Source: Physocladia obscura
Taxonomy: Eukaryota; Chytridiomycota; Chytridiomycetes; Chytridiales; Chytriomycetaceae
Assembly (NCBI GenBank): GCA_027596945.1
Contig: JADGJH010000109.1
Coordinates: 1 to 30,447 of the forward strand
Length of the DNA stretch: 30,447 nt
Direction: 5' to 3'
The notes beneath the pieces are model-generated. The model made no database searches. It saw only the letters and a list, made by a program, of their open reading frames with translations, and was not told where the DNA came from. Numbering within the stretch: the first letter of the stretch is position 1; the number at the start of each line of letters is the position of its first letter. Of the stretch, positions 1 through 10,886 are shown in pieces. Made by a program: the position numbers and the translations under genes.

Positions 1-316
1 TAATTTAAATTAATTTGTTTTTTAATTTTTTTTATTTTATTTTTTTGTAATATTTTTTTAATTAAAACTTTTTTAAATATAAAATTCACGTAAATTTCAT
101 TTTCTTTTTTTTTTTTTTTTTCCTCCATTTCAATATTATTGCTGTTATATTTATTGTTATTTTTGAACTAACTCAGAGCGAATCCAGAAAATTCAAAAAG
201 TTGCTAATTAAAACTTTTTGAGCGAACGCCCGACGTTTTTGCATCAGTTTATCACAGGATACCCGAACTGGAGAAAGAAAGAAAGATTAAAATAAATAAA
301 AGATATATTATATTAT
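1..316. other. AT-rich intergenic sequence
   Basis: The stretch is very AT-rich with long T runs, for example near 108-121. I see no coding frame, RNA gene or repeat in it. It probably holds the 3' flank of the minus-strand gene that ends near 320. Confidence 0.5.
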
Positions 317-320
317 TTAT

Positions 321-1004
321 TTACTTAAAAATAGGCGCGTAGATTCGAAGTCCTCTTCTGTTCGCTGGGTTATGGAATATGATGGAGGGGGCGGAGAATG
401 CGGTGGCAAAGTGTTGTCCCAAAGAAGTTGTTTCAGATCCGCGCCAAAGTCGGAAACATGGCTGTATAATTGCGATGCTGGGGTCTTGATCTCTACGTGA
501 AGTACGTGAGTGGTTTGATCCAATTTTTGTTGGGGAATGCTCTCTTGACGCGTTGGCAAGATTTTGTTGGGCTGAATATTCAATGTGCTGTTGTTGATAC
601 TGCTGTTTCCGTTGCTGTTGTTGTTTTTGCTGTTTGGAGTGCTTGGGTTGCAATTCTTCATTGCTGTTATTTATGAGACATTGGATATCTGTGCCAAGCC
701 ATTCGGTAGCGGAATGGGAACTACGAACTTGGATATTTTTGGTTATTGTTGGTTGCGATACAGCCACCACTACTTCTGTCGCTGCCACGGCTGATATTGG
801 TAGTACTGTATGTGATTCATTTCCAGTTCTGGTTGGTACTATTTCTGTTCTTGTTGGTAATGCATAGGTGGTGAATCCGACTGCAATTGATATCATTGGC
901 TGAAGGTTAACTTTGAGCGATCGGTGACGCGACCACAAGTCACCAAGGGTAGTTCGGAAGTCCGACTTGTTGTTGGTGGTAATGGATGTGATCTGTGAAG
1001 TCAT
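321..1004 (-). CDS. hypothetical polyglutamine-rich protein (uncertain model)
   Basis: An uninterrupted frame of 227 codons runs from an ATG at 1004 to a stop at 321-323. I recognise no domain. The protein is Ser/Thr-rich and has a Gln-rich tract (KQQKQQQQRKQQYQQQ) near its middle; I see no signal peptide or membrane segment. From 661 down to 317 a second frame overlaps it, beginning with an Asn-rich tract and ending in a Pro-rich segment (PPHSPPPPSY) that reads more like ordinary protein. The true gene may therefore use the upstream half of one frame and the downstream half of the other, joined by an intron I could not place or broken by an indel. It lies on the same strand as the next gene upstream, about 230 bp beyond that gene's end. 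Polyglutamine coded by CAG/CAA repeats can leave spurious open frames, so confidence is low. Confidence 0.3.
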   Translation of the reverse strand: MTSQITSITTNNKSDFRTTLGDLWSRHRSLKVNLQPMISIAVGFTTYALPTRTEIVPTRTGNESHTVLPISAVAATEVVVAVSQPTITKNIQVRSSHSATEWLGTDIQCLINNSNEELQPKHSKQQKQQQQRKQQYQQQHIEYSAQQNLANASREHSPTKIGSNHSRTSRRDQDPSIAIIQPCFRLWRGSETTSLGQHFATAFSAPSIIFHNPANRRGLRIYAPIFK

Positions 1005-1234
1005 TTTTTGCAAAAATTATTGAACACCCAGTTTTTAATTGGACTTCTCAACCGCCCAGGAAAAAAAAATATTATTATTATATAATTCAGAAGACAAAAA
1101 CGCAACAGACGAAAAAACAAAGAACTGACAAGAGAAAAAAAGAAGAAAAAAAACATAGAGGTATACCAGCTCTACCACATGCAAAAGTAAAGATTAGAGA
1201 AAGAACAGAAACCCATAACCAAACATGAAAGAAA

Positions 1235-2218
1235 TTAAGCAGAAGGAGAGGGAGATGGAGATGGAGAGTTTGAGCCAAGTAGCAGTACCAGCAAGTTCTG
1301 GATAAGAAGTCTTTGAAGCAAAGGCCGAAACTTTCCGTCATTCATTTTGTCGCAGGATATTCTTCCTGTTAAAAGAGAAAGGCGATGTCAGTAGGCGGTT
1401 TTGGGGACGGCTTGGTGGCACTCACTTAGATACTCGGTGTCAGACTCGTAGAGAGGGTAGTCGTCGAGGCCGTCATAGAGAGCAATATGTAGCAAATGGC
1501 TGCCAAAGGCGCGCTCGAGGGCGCTGAGAGTGTTACGCGCAAGAGCGGTTGGAGGCGGAGGCGCAGAGAGTAGCACAGTATGCGAGAGAGTGTCGGTGTT
1601 GGTGTTGACATGTGTGCGGGGCTGCGCTTGTGTGTGGCTATATCCATACGGCGGTGGGGGTATCGTTATCGGCCCATTAGTTGCCGTGGGGTTGTCTTTG
1701 TTTGTGGTGATCGCGCCACCTTGGCTTTCATATCCAACCATACCTACGCTCACACCACCCAACACCGGCGCGCACTCCAGATCCACGTCAAAAAGGCCGA
1801 TCGCGCTGTCCTTGCGTTCTTCATCCTTTTCCTTTCTCGTTTCTTGGCTGTGCTGTGTTGACTGCAGTTTCGGCGACTGAGCTTCTGGATCACTCTCATT
1901 ATCACTGCCACTGCCACTGCCACTGTCACTACAGTCGCTAGCGCTTTCGTTCGCCTGTTGGATCGGCGATAATGGCGATGGCGGCGTTGGTGTTACTGAA
2001 CCTGCGCCTGCGCTTGCGGTCCCATTCGGTCCATCTGCTCCGTTGCTAATGTTGTTGCTACTGCTGTGGCTGTTGCTTGCCTGCTGCGGTGGCCGTGGGT
2101 CAAAGAGAATCCTTTCTATTTCGGGATCAAGTCCTAGCCAATCATTTGGCGAATGCCTGATCACCACGCGTTCTTTGCTCCGCTGTGTCGCCACCGTCGC
2201 CTTCAACCACTTTTTCAT
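1235..2218 (-). CDS. hypothetical acidic low-complexity protein
   Basis: The gene starts at the ATG at 2218 (MKKWLKATVATQRSKERVV); the open frame runs a few codons further upstream but has no ATG there. Unspliced, it ends at 1388 and gives 276 residues. A strong donor (GTGAGT, starting at 1425) and a pyrimidine-rich acceptor (ending at 1366) define a likely intron 1366-1425. Splicing keeps the frame and gives exons 1426-2218 and 1235-1365, a protein of 307 residues ending in a Ser-Pro repeat tail (SPSPSPSPSA). The N-terminal 45 residues are basic, then follow a conserved-looking PNDWLGLDPEIERILFDP segment, a Ser/Gly/Asp-rich acidic linker, Pro-rich stretches and a C-terminal Leu-rich segment. 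I do not recognise the family. Alternative retention of the intron would change the C-terminus. Nothing in the sequence points to a function. Confidence 0.5.
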
Positions 2219-3365
2219 TTGTTTGGAAAATGTGGTCACGCAAAGAATAAATTGGCAGAAAAAAAAGAGAAATACTTATGCGGGACTTCTTTTTTATAAT
2301 TATGGAAAAACGTTAGCAAGATTTTCCACGAAAGAACTCGACGGAAGTTCTGTAAATTCCGGTCCTTCCACCGAGTACAGATGGAACCTGATTCGATGGA
2401 AATTTTGATAAGACTGGTGTTCCAAGAGATAGTTTTGAATTATATCAAAATTCTTCAGAAAGGGAGGGCGTGATCAAGATTAAATATATTGGAAATTTCT
2501 GGGCTTGAAAAATTTTTCATTCAGTTATTTAGTTTATTAAATTTTATTTAGCTGATTTTGATGAAAGCCAAAATTTTATGCTGCAAATAACAACCAGTTT
2601 CATATTTTTGAAAATTTAGTATATGCATTGCCCTTGATTGAATATTGAATATTTAATCACTGTTTCAAACATTTTGGCAGTCAAAATATCTTTTCCTTCA
2701 TTTTTCTAAGAAGTTGCCTTCAGAAGCAGGAACATGTTTGCGCCGCATTAAATTAAGTAAAATTTGAACAAAAATACGGAAAAAAAACATCAAAGCTGCT
2801 GACAAATGCTTTGGAGTTATCAAAAATTTAAAAATTTTAGGATAATTGTTAATTGCGAGGTTGTAAAATTTGCAAACTTTTGTAGTCGCAAATGTATCTA
2901 ATGAAAGTTTTGTTAGCTAATAATTTTAATTTTTTTGTTTATTGCTCTGTTATTAGTGTTTTGTAATCTAAAATTATTTTTTTTTCATTCTGGAAGAACC
3001 TTCGTTGCACGGTATATTCGCGGCTAAACGTACACCATTCCTTTTTCTTTGAAAGCAATGCTTTCGGATTAATCCGCCAATCAATATCAATAAAGTTGAA
3101 TGATAACGGTTGACGTGGCTGAACATTGCATCATTATTGCGGCATATTATTCGTTTTCTTTTTCTTTTTTAATTGACTTGTATTATTTTATTCTTATTAT
3201 CTTTCACCTGTTAATTTCAGTTGCTTTCTTCTTTTTATTCGATCGATTGAACCGAGAAACAATAACAACAACGAAAATTGACTAATAATTTTAGTCTGAA
3301 AACACAAATTAATCACGCAACTTTCTGCAGGTTATAAGCAATTCTTATCTTTATTTTGAGTTTAA
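2219..3365. other. AT-rich intergenic region
   Basis: About 1.1 kb of AT-rich DNA separates the minus-strand hypothetical gene from the transporter pseudogene, and should contain the former's promoter. Short open frames here (for example around 2043-2408 and 3100-3285) lack recognisable motifs or plausible codon use. The missing N-terminal half of the OPT transporter would be expected in 2.4-3.4 kb, but I could not detect it. Confidence 0.45.
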
Positions 3366-4271
3366 AAAAAGAAAAGAAAATGGTTGAATAAGAGGCAAGA
3401 CTTGCGAGAAAAAGACAAAGATTTGTTGACAAACGAACTTTCTGCTAGAGCAGTCTTGTCCAAAATTTTACCCGCCGGTATTTTGAATCCTGGAAAATTC
3501 ACCAAAAAGAAATTGGCCATGATCATTATTTTCGCCTCAACAGCTTCTGCTGATGTTAATTCAACACTGATTATTGGCGCAAAAAAACTTTATTTCCATG
3601 AAAGTTTTCTTACATTGACGGCACTATTCTCGTTTTAGTTACTCAGTTCATTGACTACGGAGCCGTTGGATTATTTCGGTTTGTTCTGGTATTTCCGCGG
3701 TGTGCTTTCTATTCCACTGCATTGACAAGTGTATCTTTGTTAGAGACCCTTTTTTCAACAACTTTGAACGACTCGGCTTTCAAATTATTTTGAAACTTTG
3801 TTTGAACTTTTTTCCCGCAATAATTTCTCACGCCTGCCTTAATTGGGATTTCCATTTTTTACATTGCCGACCAGCATAACACACTTTTCACTCAGTTGTT
3901 TGGTGGAGTCAATAACAATGTGGGATAAGGAACTTTATCCATTTCGTTAGGTTGGAACAATATTTGTGATAGCAGCTTAACTCTTCCATGGGTTGCACAA
4001 ATTAATGTCATGACAGGACTTGTTGGCGGAGTTATTGTGATTCCGATTTTGCACTATGCCAACGTCTACAATGCCAAAACATTTCTTTTCATGTTACAAA
4101 GTCTCTATATGGCAACTGGAGCATCTTACGACCAAAGTAAGATTCTCACACAGTACACTTGAAGAAACCAAGTATGCGGCTTATGCTGGCACGCAATTTG
4201 TAGTATTCGTTTTGTCATTTGCCTTTCAAGATACTGGTGGTGTGACGATCAACGTATCGACAACTTTTTGA
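3366..4271 (+). pseudogene. decayed OPT-family oligopeptide transporter
   Basis: The plus strand carries successive pieces of an OPT (oligopeptide transporter) protein in different frames. Around 3454-3560 it reads ILPAGILNPGKFTKKK and then AMIIIFASTASAD, which matches the family's NPGxFxxKE...MAS segment. After a frame change at about 3620 it reads QFIDYGAVGLFRFVLVFP (to about 3690), the GYGxAGxxRxFLVYP motif. A later piece near 3899 reads FGGVNNNVG followed by a stop codon, then SISLGWNN, which is the FGGxxNEGLGxLxxSFDW motif. Near 4000-4080 comes a membrane segment ending YANVYNAKT. In-frame stops and at least two frameshifts separate the pieces, and the N-terminal membrane domain and C-terminus are not visible. 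OPT proteins import short peptides or metal-chelate peptides by proton symport; this copy cannot make one. Boundaries are approximate. Confidence 0.8.
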
Positions 4272-4851
4272 ATTCGAATCCAGCAAATGGAGTGTGTTCT
4301 GATTATTGCACAAAAATAAATGAGGACGGAACAGCACAAGTAGAGAGAAAAAAGTTTTATCCTTTTGTCACAAGTTTTTTTAATGAAGAATCAAAAAGGA
4401 GAAAAGCATGTTCAGCAAAGTGTTGTACTTTTCTATCTCTACCAATTTGTGATACAAATTAAGATATCGTATCACACTCGCGACAAACTGCGGTGCTGGC
4501 TATATGATAAATTTTGTTGGAGAGAATCAGGTTCCTCAATTTTTCGTGATCACCAATCAGGCCAAAAAAACGTAACAGCTGGATCATGATCCATCCCCAC
4601 CACCCCAACCTAGGCATCCATCTTCGCCCCTCGCAGTATAATAATCTGGAAGTAGTTTTTCGAGACAATTCTCATTCGAGAAGAAAGATTGGGGAATACA
4701 CTTTCAATGATTCCGATGTTTACGCCCACTATTCGAATGTCGATGCATGCCAAAAAAACCAACACGCAGAAGATGATTCTCCTCCTGTCTATCTTTACCG
4801 TCAGATCAAATTCGAAATCTCTAATGCAATTTTTTTTTGCAGCGACCTGCA
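4272..4851. other. spacer and RPL9 upstream region
   Basis: This stretch lies between the OPT remnant and the RPL9 start. Further eroded OPT sequence may continue to about 4560, but I could not match it. A T9 tract followed by GCAG at 4831-4842, ten bases before the RPL9 ATG, looks like a 3' splice site, so an intron in the RPL9 5' leader is likely. I could not fix its donor. Confidence 0.4.
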
Positions 4852-5479
4852 ATGAAGTCTATCGTTTCCGAAAAAGATATTATCGTTCCAGACAACGGTG
4901 ATATTTATTCACATTGACCTATAGTCCATTCTAAAAATTTTTATTCATTCCACAGTGGACGTTGATATTAAGGCTCGTGTTGTTGTCGTTAAGGGGCCCC
5001 GCGGAACAATCAAAAAGGCATTTAACCACATTGACTTTGAATGCCGCAAAGTTGGCCCCAAAAAGTTCAACATCCGTGTTTGGCAAGCCGGCCGCAAGCA
5101 CGCCGCGTGCATTCGCACTGTTTGCTCGCGCATTGAAAATATGATCACTGGTGTGACAAAGGGGTACGAATATAAGATGCGTTTCGTCTATGCCCACTTT
5201 CCCATCAACGTCAACATCTCCGACGATGCCAAGAATGTCGAAATCCGTAACTTTGTTGGGCAAAAAGTTGTCATGCGTGTTGCAATGCTTGAGGGCGTGA
5301 CGGTCTCTCACTCAGCAAACCAGAAAGATGAGATTACTATCGTCGGTAACGATATTGATCATGTCAGTCAGAGTGCTGCTCAGATTCAGCAGTCGACGCG
5401 TGTTAGAAACAAGGATATCCGCAAGTTTTTGGATGGAATCTATGTTTCTGAGAAGGGACACATTGTCAAGGACAACTAA
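4852..5479 (+). CDS. RPL9: 60S ribosomal protein L9 (uL6)
   Basis: This is large-subunit ribosomal protein uL6, which sits near the sarcin-ricin loop and GTPase centre of the cytosolic ribosome. There are two exons, 4852-4897 and 4956-5479, separated by a 58-bp GT-AG intron (4898-4955). The joined product is 189 residues, the usual length for eukaryotic L9. The N-terminus MKSIVSEKDIIVPDN joins in frame to VDVDIKARVVVVKGPRG, the family's characteristic start. A conserved C-terminal KDIRKFLDGIYVSEKG segment is complete. The start ATG is chosen because it gives the conserved N-terminus; without splicing the second exon has no ATG. Codon use is rich in C and G at third positions compared with neighbouring genes, as expected for a highly expressed gene. 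It lies downstream of the OPT pseudogene on the same strand, with no functional link. Confidence 0.97.
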
Positions 5480-6003
5480 ATTTGGAACTGAGTAATGGAA
5501 AGAGTTGTGGTCGACTATTCGGACCGTTGTGTGTTGTTTTTGGTGAAATACACGAAACTTTATTGAAACATTGAATTATATATTTTTTATTCTATCGAAG
5601 ATATTTTCCAGCTGACATTGTAATAATAATAAGTTGTGAGCCCCTATCTCGAAAAAAGTCGCTCACGACATCATGACATTAGCATGGTTTGACGTAAGTT
5701 CGCCAAATAAGTGAACTCGGAAACAGTGAGGTTACAGTAAACCGGGCAGTTGCCGTGATATATCAGAAAACATATACTTACAGGGATGGAATAAAATGAG
5801 GTTTGAAAAAAGATACAGAAAAGCTTCACTTTCTTCCGATCCCTCAGACTTTTATCTCTATTACCAATTAGGGACTTGTTTCAGCGGCGATTCGTAATAC
5901 TTTCATTAATAATCAATTGTGGGGCTTTATGACAAATTGAGCAATATAAAACAGATAAAAATTACATTAAAAATATAAGTAAAACAATATATAAAATAAA
6001 ATA
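5480..6003. other. RPL9-ABC transporter spacer
   Basis: About 520 bp hold the RPL9 3' end and the promoter of the ABC transporter. A TATAAA element at 5945-5950, 54 bp before the ATG at 6004, is a possible core promoter. I see no drug-response element that I can name with confidence, and no other gene. Confidence 0.45.
5945..5950 (+). promoter_or_regulatory. possible TATA element of the ABC transporter gene
   Basis: TATAAA stands 54 bp before the start codon of the ABC gene, inside an AT-rich leader. In such AT-rich DNA the match can arise by chance, so this is only suggestive. Confidence 0.25.
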
Positions 6004-9000
6004 ATGGAAATCCAAGACGTTGAAGAAATTCGCCAACAACCTAATACTCAGGAAATTTACGAAGCGATTTTGCAAGATGCAAAGCGGAGTTCTCGCTACG
6101 ATATGGAAGATGCAAAATCAATGCAAACTATTGTTAATATGCTGGGTGACCCAAGAGCAGATCCCAAATCTCCAGAATTCAAGCATTCATATTTTGCAAA
6201 AGCTGTGAGACAGTATATGAACACGCAAGGCATGGAGTTCGCCAAAATGCCAATTGCATTTCGAAACTTGGTTGGTAATTCGGTGATACAAAACTATCCG
6301 ACCTCTAACAAGGAAATTATTTATTTGGTGGCAGAATGTTGTAGGAAATGCATTACAAGACACAAAAATTCCGACAGTTGGTTCTGCGGTGGGAGGTATC
6401 TTTTATCCCATAACACAAGTTACCAAATACCTTAAAGGTGCCAGCAACGCAATTTTTCCTTGTAAATATGGTGAAAAAGACATTATCAAATCAATTTCAG
6501 GTGTTCTAAAACCAGGTTTGTTGTTGTCACATTAAATTATAATTTTTTCTAAAAATTTACAAACAGGCGAGTGTGTTCTTGTTATTGGTCGTCCTGGCTC
6601 CGGGTGTTCTTCGCTACTGAGAACGTTTTCAAACCAAGTTCGCAGTTTCAAAGAGGTGTTTTATCATTAATAATATTCCTCATCAAATTATATAAAATTA
6701 TTAATCCCATTATAAATACAGATTCGTGGTGATATCAAATACGGTGGATTCTCTTCGAAGGAGCTCCATGACAAATTCAGAGGCGAAATAATATATGTCG
6801 AGGAAGGCGATCCGCACTATCCGTCGTTGACTGTCCGCCAAACATTAGATTTTGCTCTTAACTGCAAAGTGATTGTGCCAGAAATCCGGGAGAAGATTGT
6901 CGAATCAACACTCAAGCTATATGGTCTTGTGAGTTGTCAAAATACTGTAGTTGGAGATGCGATGTTGCGTGGTGTGTCTGGTGGTGAAAAAAAACGCGTT
7001 TCGCTTGCTGGTTGGTTCTGTGTTTTTCATTCCTCATATCTGACATTTGCTGAATTGTTACAGAGGCAACTGTGATTGGTGGTTCTGCAGCTGCCTTTGA
7101 TGGATGCACCAAAGGTCTCGACGCTGCTTCGTCATTGGATTTCATCAAAGGTCTACGCGCAATGGCTGATTTTCATCAACGTACAGTAATCGCATCATGC
7201 TACCAGGCGTCGGACGCCATGTTTGATCTTTTTGATAAGGTTATCGTGCTGGCTGATGGATACTGCACATATTTTGGCCCAGCGAAAGAAGCAGTTCCAT
7301 ATTTTGAATCTCTTGGCTTCGCAAAGCATCCGCGAGATACTGCTGCCGAATATTTGACGACATCTGCAAGCAGTGGAATAATCAGCCCGTCAGAGTTTTT
7401 TGAAAGTTATCAAAGCAGCCGGTTTGGAAAGGCGAACAAAAGTGATGCCAATTTATACTTTGACGAGAAATTCACAGAGTCCGAGAAAAATCATTTTGTA
7501 AAGAGTATTGTTAAGAGAAAAAAGTTTCATGGAACCACTGGACGACAACTTAATAATCTTTATGCTGTCACAACTGCTCATCAAGCTCAAGTTTTAATGC
7601 GACGTGAAATTCAAATTATTCGTGGAAATCCAGGCGCTATTATTATGTCGTGAGTATATTACATTTATCGTAATATTTTTGTTGGCAGTTAAATATTTTA
7701 ATTCAGAACCTTTTTCAACTTGCTTATGGCTGTAATTGTTGGTTCCGTTTTTCTTGATCTGCCGGTTAATTCTGCTGGTGCTTTTACTCGTGGAGGTGCC
7801 ATATATTTCAGTTTGCTATTTAATTCAGTTGCCGCTTTTGCCGAAATTCCGAAAGTTGTCGATGGCCGTACAATTCTTTACAAACACATGGCCATGGCTT
7901 TATACCGTCCATCAACACATTTCTTGGCTCAAACAATATTTGACATTATTATATCTGCAATTCGAATTATGCTATTTTGCATTATTTTGTATTTCATGGT
8001 TGGACTTCAGAACACAGCCGCTCATGTAAGTCGTTGCTAAATCTTTGAAATCGAAACAAGTTGACCAAAAATTAATAGTTCTTTACGTTTTACGTCACGA
8101 CTCTTGTCTCCCAACAAGCTTTCTCATATTTGCTTAAAATTATGGGCTATCTCTCTGCTTTAAAGCATCAAGCCATTAATAATGCGGCAGTCATTTTAGT
8201 TTTCAGCACAATTTATGCTGGTTATATGATTTCTCTGAACGATATGAAACCATGGTTTAAATGGGTAAGTTTTATTTACCATTTCCACTGTGAAATTCCA
8301 AGAAACTGATTGTAGTTTTTCGAAGATTATTTACCTCAACCCGCTTAGCTATGGTTTTCAAACGCTTATGATTAACGAGTTCGAGGGTCTTCAGCTGACA
8401 TGTGTCGACACGTCTCTTGTCCCTCAAGGATCCTCATACACGAATCTTGCGTACCAAACATGCACTCTCGCTGGCTCTATTCATGGCTCCGTGACAACTG
8501 ATGGACTTGCATACTTAAACGCTGCACATGGCTTCGATACCAGCATGAAATGGTGGAACTTTTTGATCAATATTGGTCTCGGCATCGTGTACTTCATTAT
8601 TGATTGCGTTGTTCTAGAAACAGTTCAGCACGGAAAAGCTGGACTCAGTGTGAAGTTGTTCAAATCCATGAATATGAAGAAAACTCCTGTTGCCTCATCA
8701 ACTGCAACTAAGACTGAAAGTTTCGAAACTGTTGAGATTGGAGGATCAGAAGAAGAGTTGAAAGCGTTAAATACTTTGACTTGGACAAAAGTTAATTACA
8801 CGGTTCCACATCCAAAGGAAAAAGGAAAGACTTTGCAGTTGTTAACGGATGTTAACGGATACTCACAACCTGGAACTATGACAGCCTTGATGGGAAGCTC
8901 TGGCGCTGGTAAAACGACTCTTCTTGACGTCATTGCACAGCGCAAAACTATCGGAACTATTGAAGGTGAAATTTGGGTCGGAAATTCTGCACCCGGGGCA

Positions 9001-10886
9001 GAGTACTTGAAAATGTCTGGCTATTGTGAGCAAATGGATGTTCACAACAAGGAGTCGACTGTTCGTGAAGCGTTGGAATTCGCAGCTTTTCTTCGGCAAC
9101 CAGCCTCAGTTCCTAAACACCAAAAAATTGCCTATGTTAGTGAGGTTATTTCTATGCTTGAAATGGATTCTTTGGCGGATGCTTTGGTTGGCGATTTGGA
9201 CAGCGGAGTTGGTCTTTCGATGGAAGAGCGCAAGAGATTGACTATTGGCGTTGAGCTTGTGTCTAAGCCAAAAATTCTGTTTTTGGACGAACCAACAAGG
9301 TTTCACTCAAAATTTTTGCAAAAAGAAAACTAAAAAAAAAGAAAACAGTGGACTTGATGCCCAGGCAGCCACCAACATTATCAGACTTCTCCGAAACTTG
9401 ACTTCTCAGGGCTATGCACTCGTGGTTACAATTCATCAGCCATCTGCAATGTTGTTTCGGGAATTCGACCGTCTTCTTCTTCTTGGACGTGGTGGAAAGA
9501 CAATTTACTTTGGAGAGCTTGGTCCAGAGTGCGAAACTATACTCAATTACTTTGAACGAACTGGTGCCGAAAAATGTGACCCCAAAGCGAACCCAGCGGA
9601 ATATATTCTTGATAGTATCGGAGCTGGAACTGCCAAGTCCACAAATACGATTGACTGGTTTGAAGCATGGAAAGCGTCTCCAGAATCCGCTCGCGAGGTC
9701 GAAACTATTGCCGTTGTGAAGCAACATGCCTCAGAATACGTCACTTATCACGCTGAAGAACTTGAAAAAATGCGCCACCGTTTGAATAATGACATTCCTT
9801 CATCGTTTTACGCGACCAGTTTAGTTGTTGGGCGGATGTTCCGCTCATACTGGCGAAACCCATCTTACAACGTGGGACGAACGACGTTCCAGATTCTGAC
9901 TGCTCTTATTATAGGGCTGACTTTCTACCAATGTTCATATACTCCTTCTGGTGCGCAAAACAGAATCTTTGCATTGTTTCAGACTTCTACTCTTGGCGTT
10001 GTTGTGATCAAATTGGTTATTCCAATGTTTATGGATCAACGTGCTGTTGCGTTGCGTGAACAAAGTCAAGGTGCATATACTGCGTCTGCGTTTAGTCTTG
10101 CGATTACCACAGCCGAAATACCGTTTGCCATTATTGCCTCAACTTTCTTTTACCTATTGTTTTACTGGACTGTGGGTTTGAATGCGACCAGTGATAACGC
10201 CGGTTACTTTTACTTGATTCTTACGGTATTCACACTGTTTTGCGTTTCATTTGGACAAATGCTTGCGTCAGCCATCCCGAATTATGGTTTTGCTGCTGCC
10301 ATCATTCCGATCCTCACTTCAATTCTTGCATTGTGAGTATTCTTTATTTTTTTTCTTCTTCTTTTCAAAATTCGAAAGGATTCTGACAGCAATAAAAATG
10401 AAACAGGTTTTGTGGTGTAACAATTTCTTACGACAATATGCCTACATTTTACAAACGTTGGCTTTACTGGGTTGATCCTTACCATTATTTGATCGAAGGT
10501 TATTTTATTTTATTTTTTTCCTCGCAATATTCCACTGATAATTTATTAAACTTTGTTGATTAGGAATGATGACGAACGATTTGGGTGGCCAGAAAATTAC
10601 TTGCGATGCTACATCCTTTGTATCAGTCGCAATTCCATCCAATACAACCTGCGGGACTTACTTTGACACGTATTTGTCTACTCCCGGTGTTCCTGGAAGT
10701 TTGGTCAACGCTTCAGCAACTGGTAGCTGCATTTTCTGCCCTGTGACTGTGGGTGACGACATTTTCGACAGTTTTGGATGGAGTTATAGCCACCGTTGGC
10801 GGAACTTTGGCATCCTGGTTGGATTCTGGCTTTTCAATCGTATGCTGACATCTGTATTCGCAAACAGATACAAATTGAAACGTTGA
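6004..10886 (+). CDS. PDR-type (ABCG full-size) ABC transporter
   Basis: This is a plasma-membrane-type pleiotropic drug resistance transporter with the NBD-TMD-NBD-TMD order. Eleven exons: 6004-6274, 6345-6515, 6567-6655, 6722-7010, 7064-7649, 7707-8025, 8079-8264, 8326-9299, 9349-10332, 10407-10498 and 10564-10886. They sum to 4284 nt, 1427 residues, a normal PDR length. NBD1 (about 125-380) has the fungal degenerate Walker A GRPGSGCSS (155-163, Cys in place of the Lys), signature GVSGGEKKRVS (261-271) and a Walker B region AAFDGCTKGLDA. NBD2 has canonical Walker A GSSGAGKTT (827-835), a deviating signature GLSMEERKRLTIG (933 on) and Walker B KILFLDEPTSGLD (953 on). Membrane domains follow each NBD, and the PDR motif YLNPLSYGF is present. 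Asymmetric catalytic sites are the PDR norm. Exon 8 needs an unusual AAG acceptor. Substrates are unknown; xenobiotic or lipid export is the family role. Confidence 0.95.

Noticed and set aside
8290..9333. Open frame that seems to begin an ABC protein at 8290
   Set aside because: It is an internal exon of the PDR transporter; its first dozen codons are intron and it begins with a non-ATG codon.
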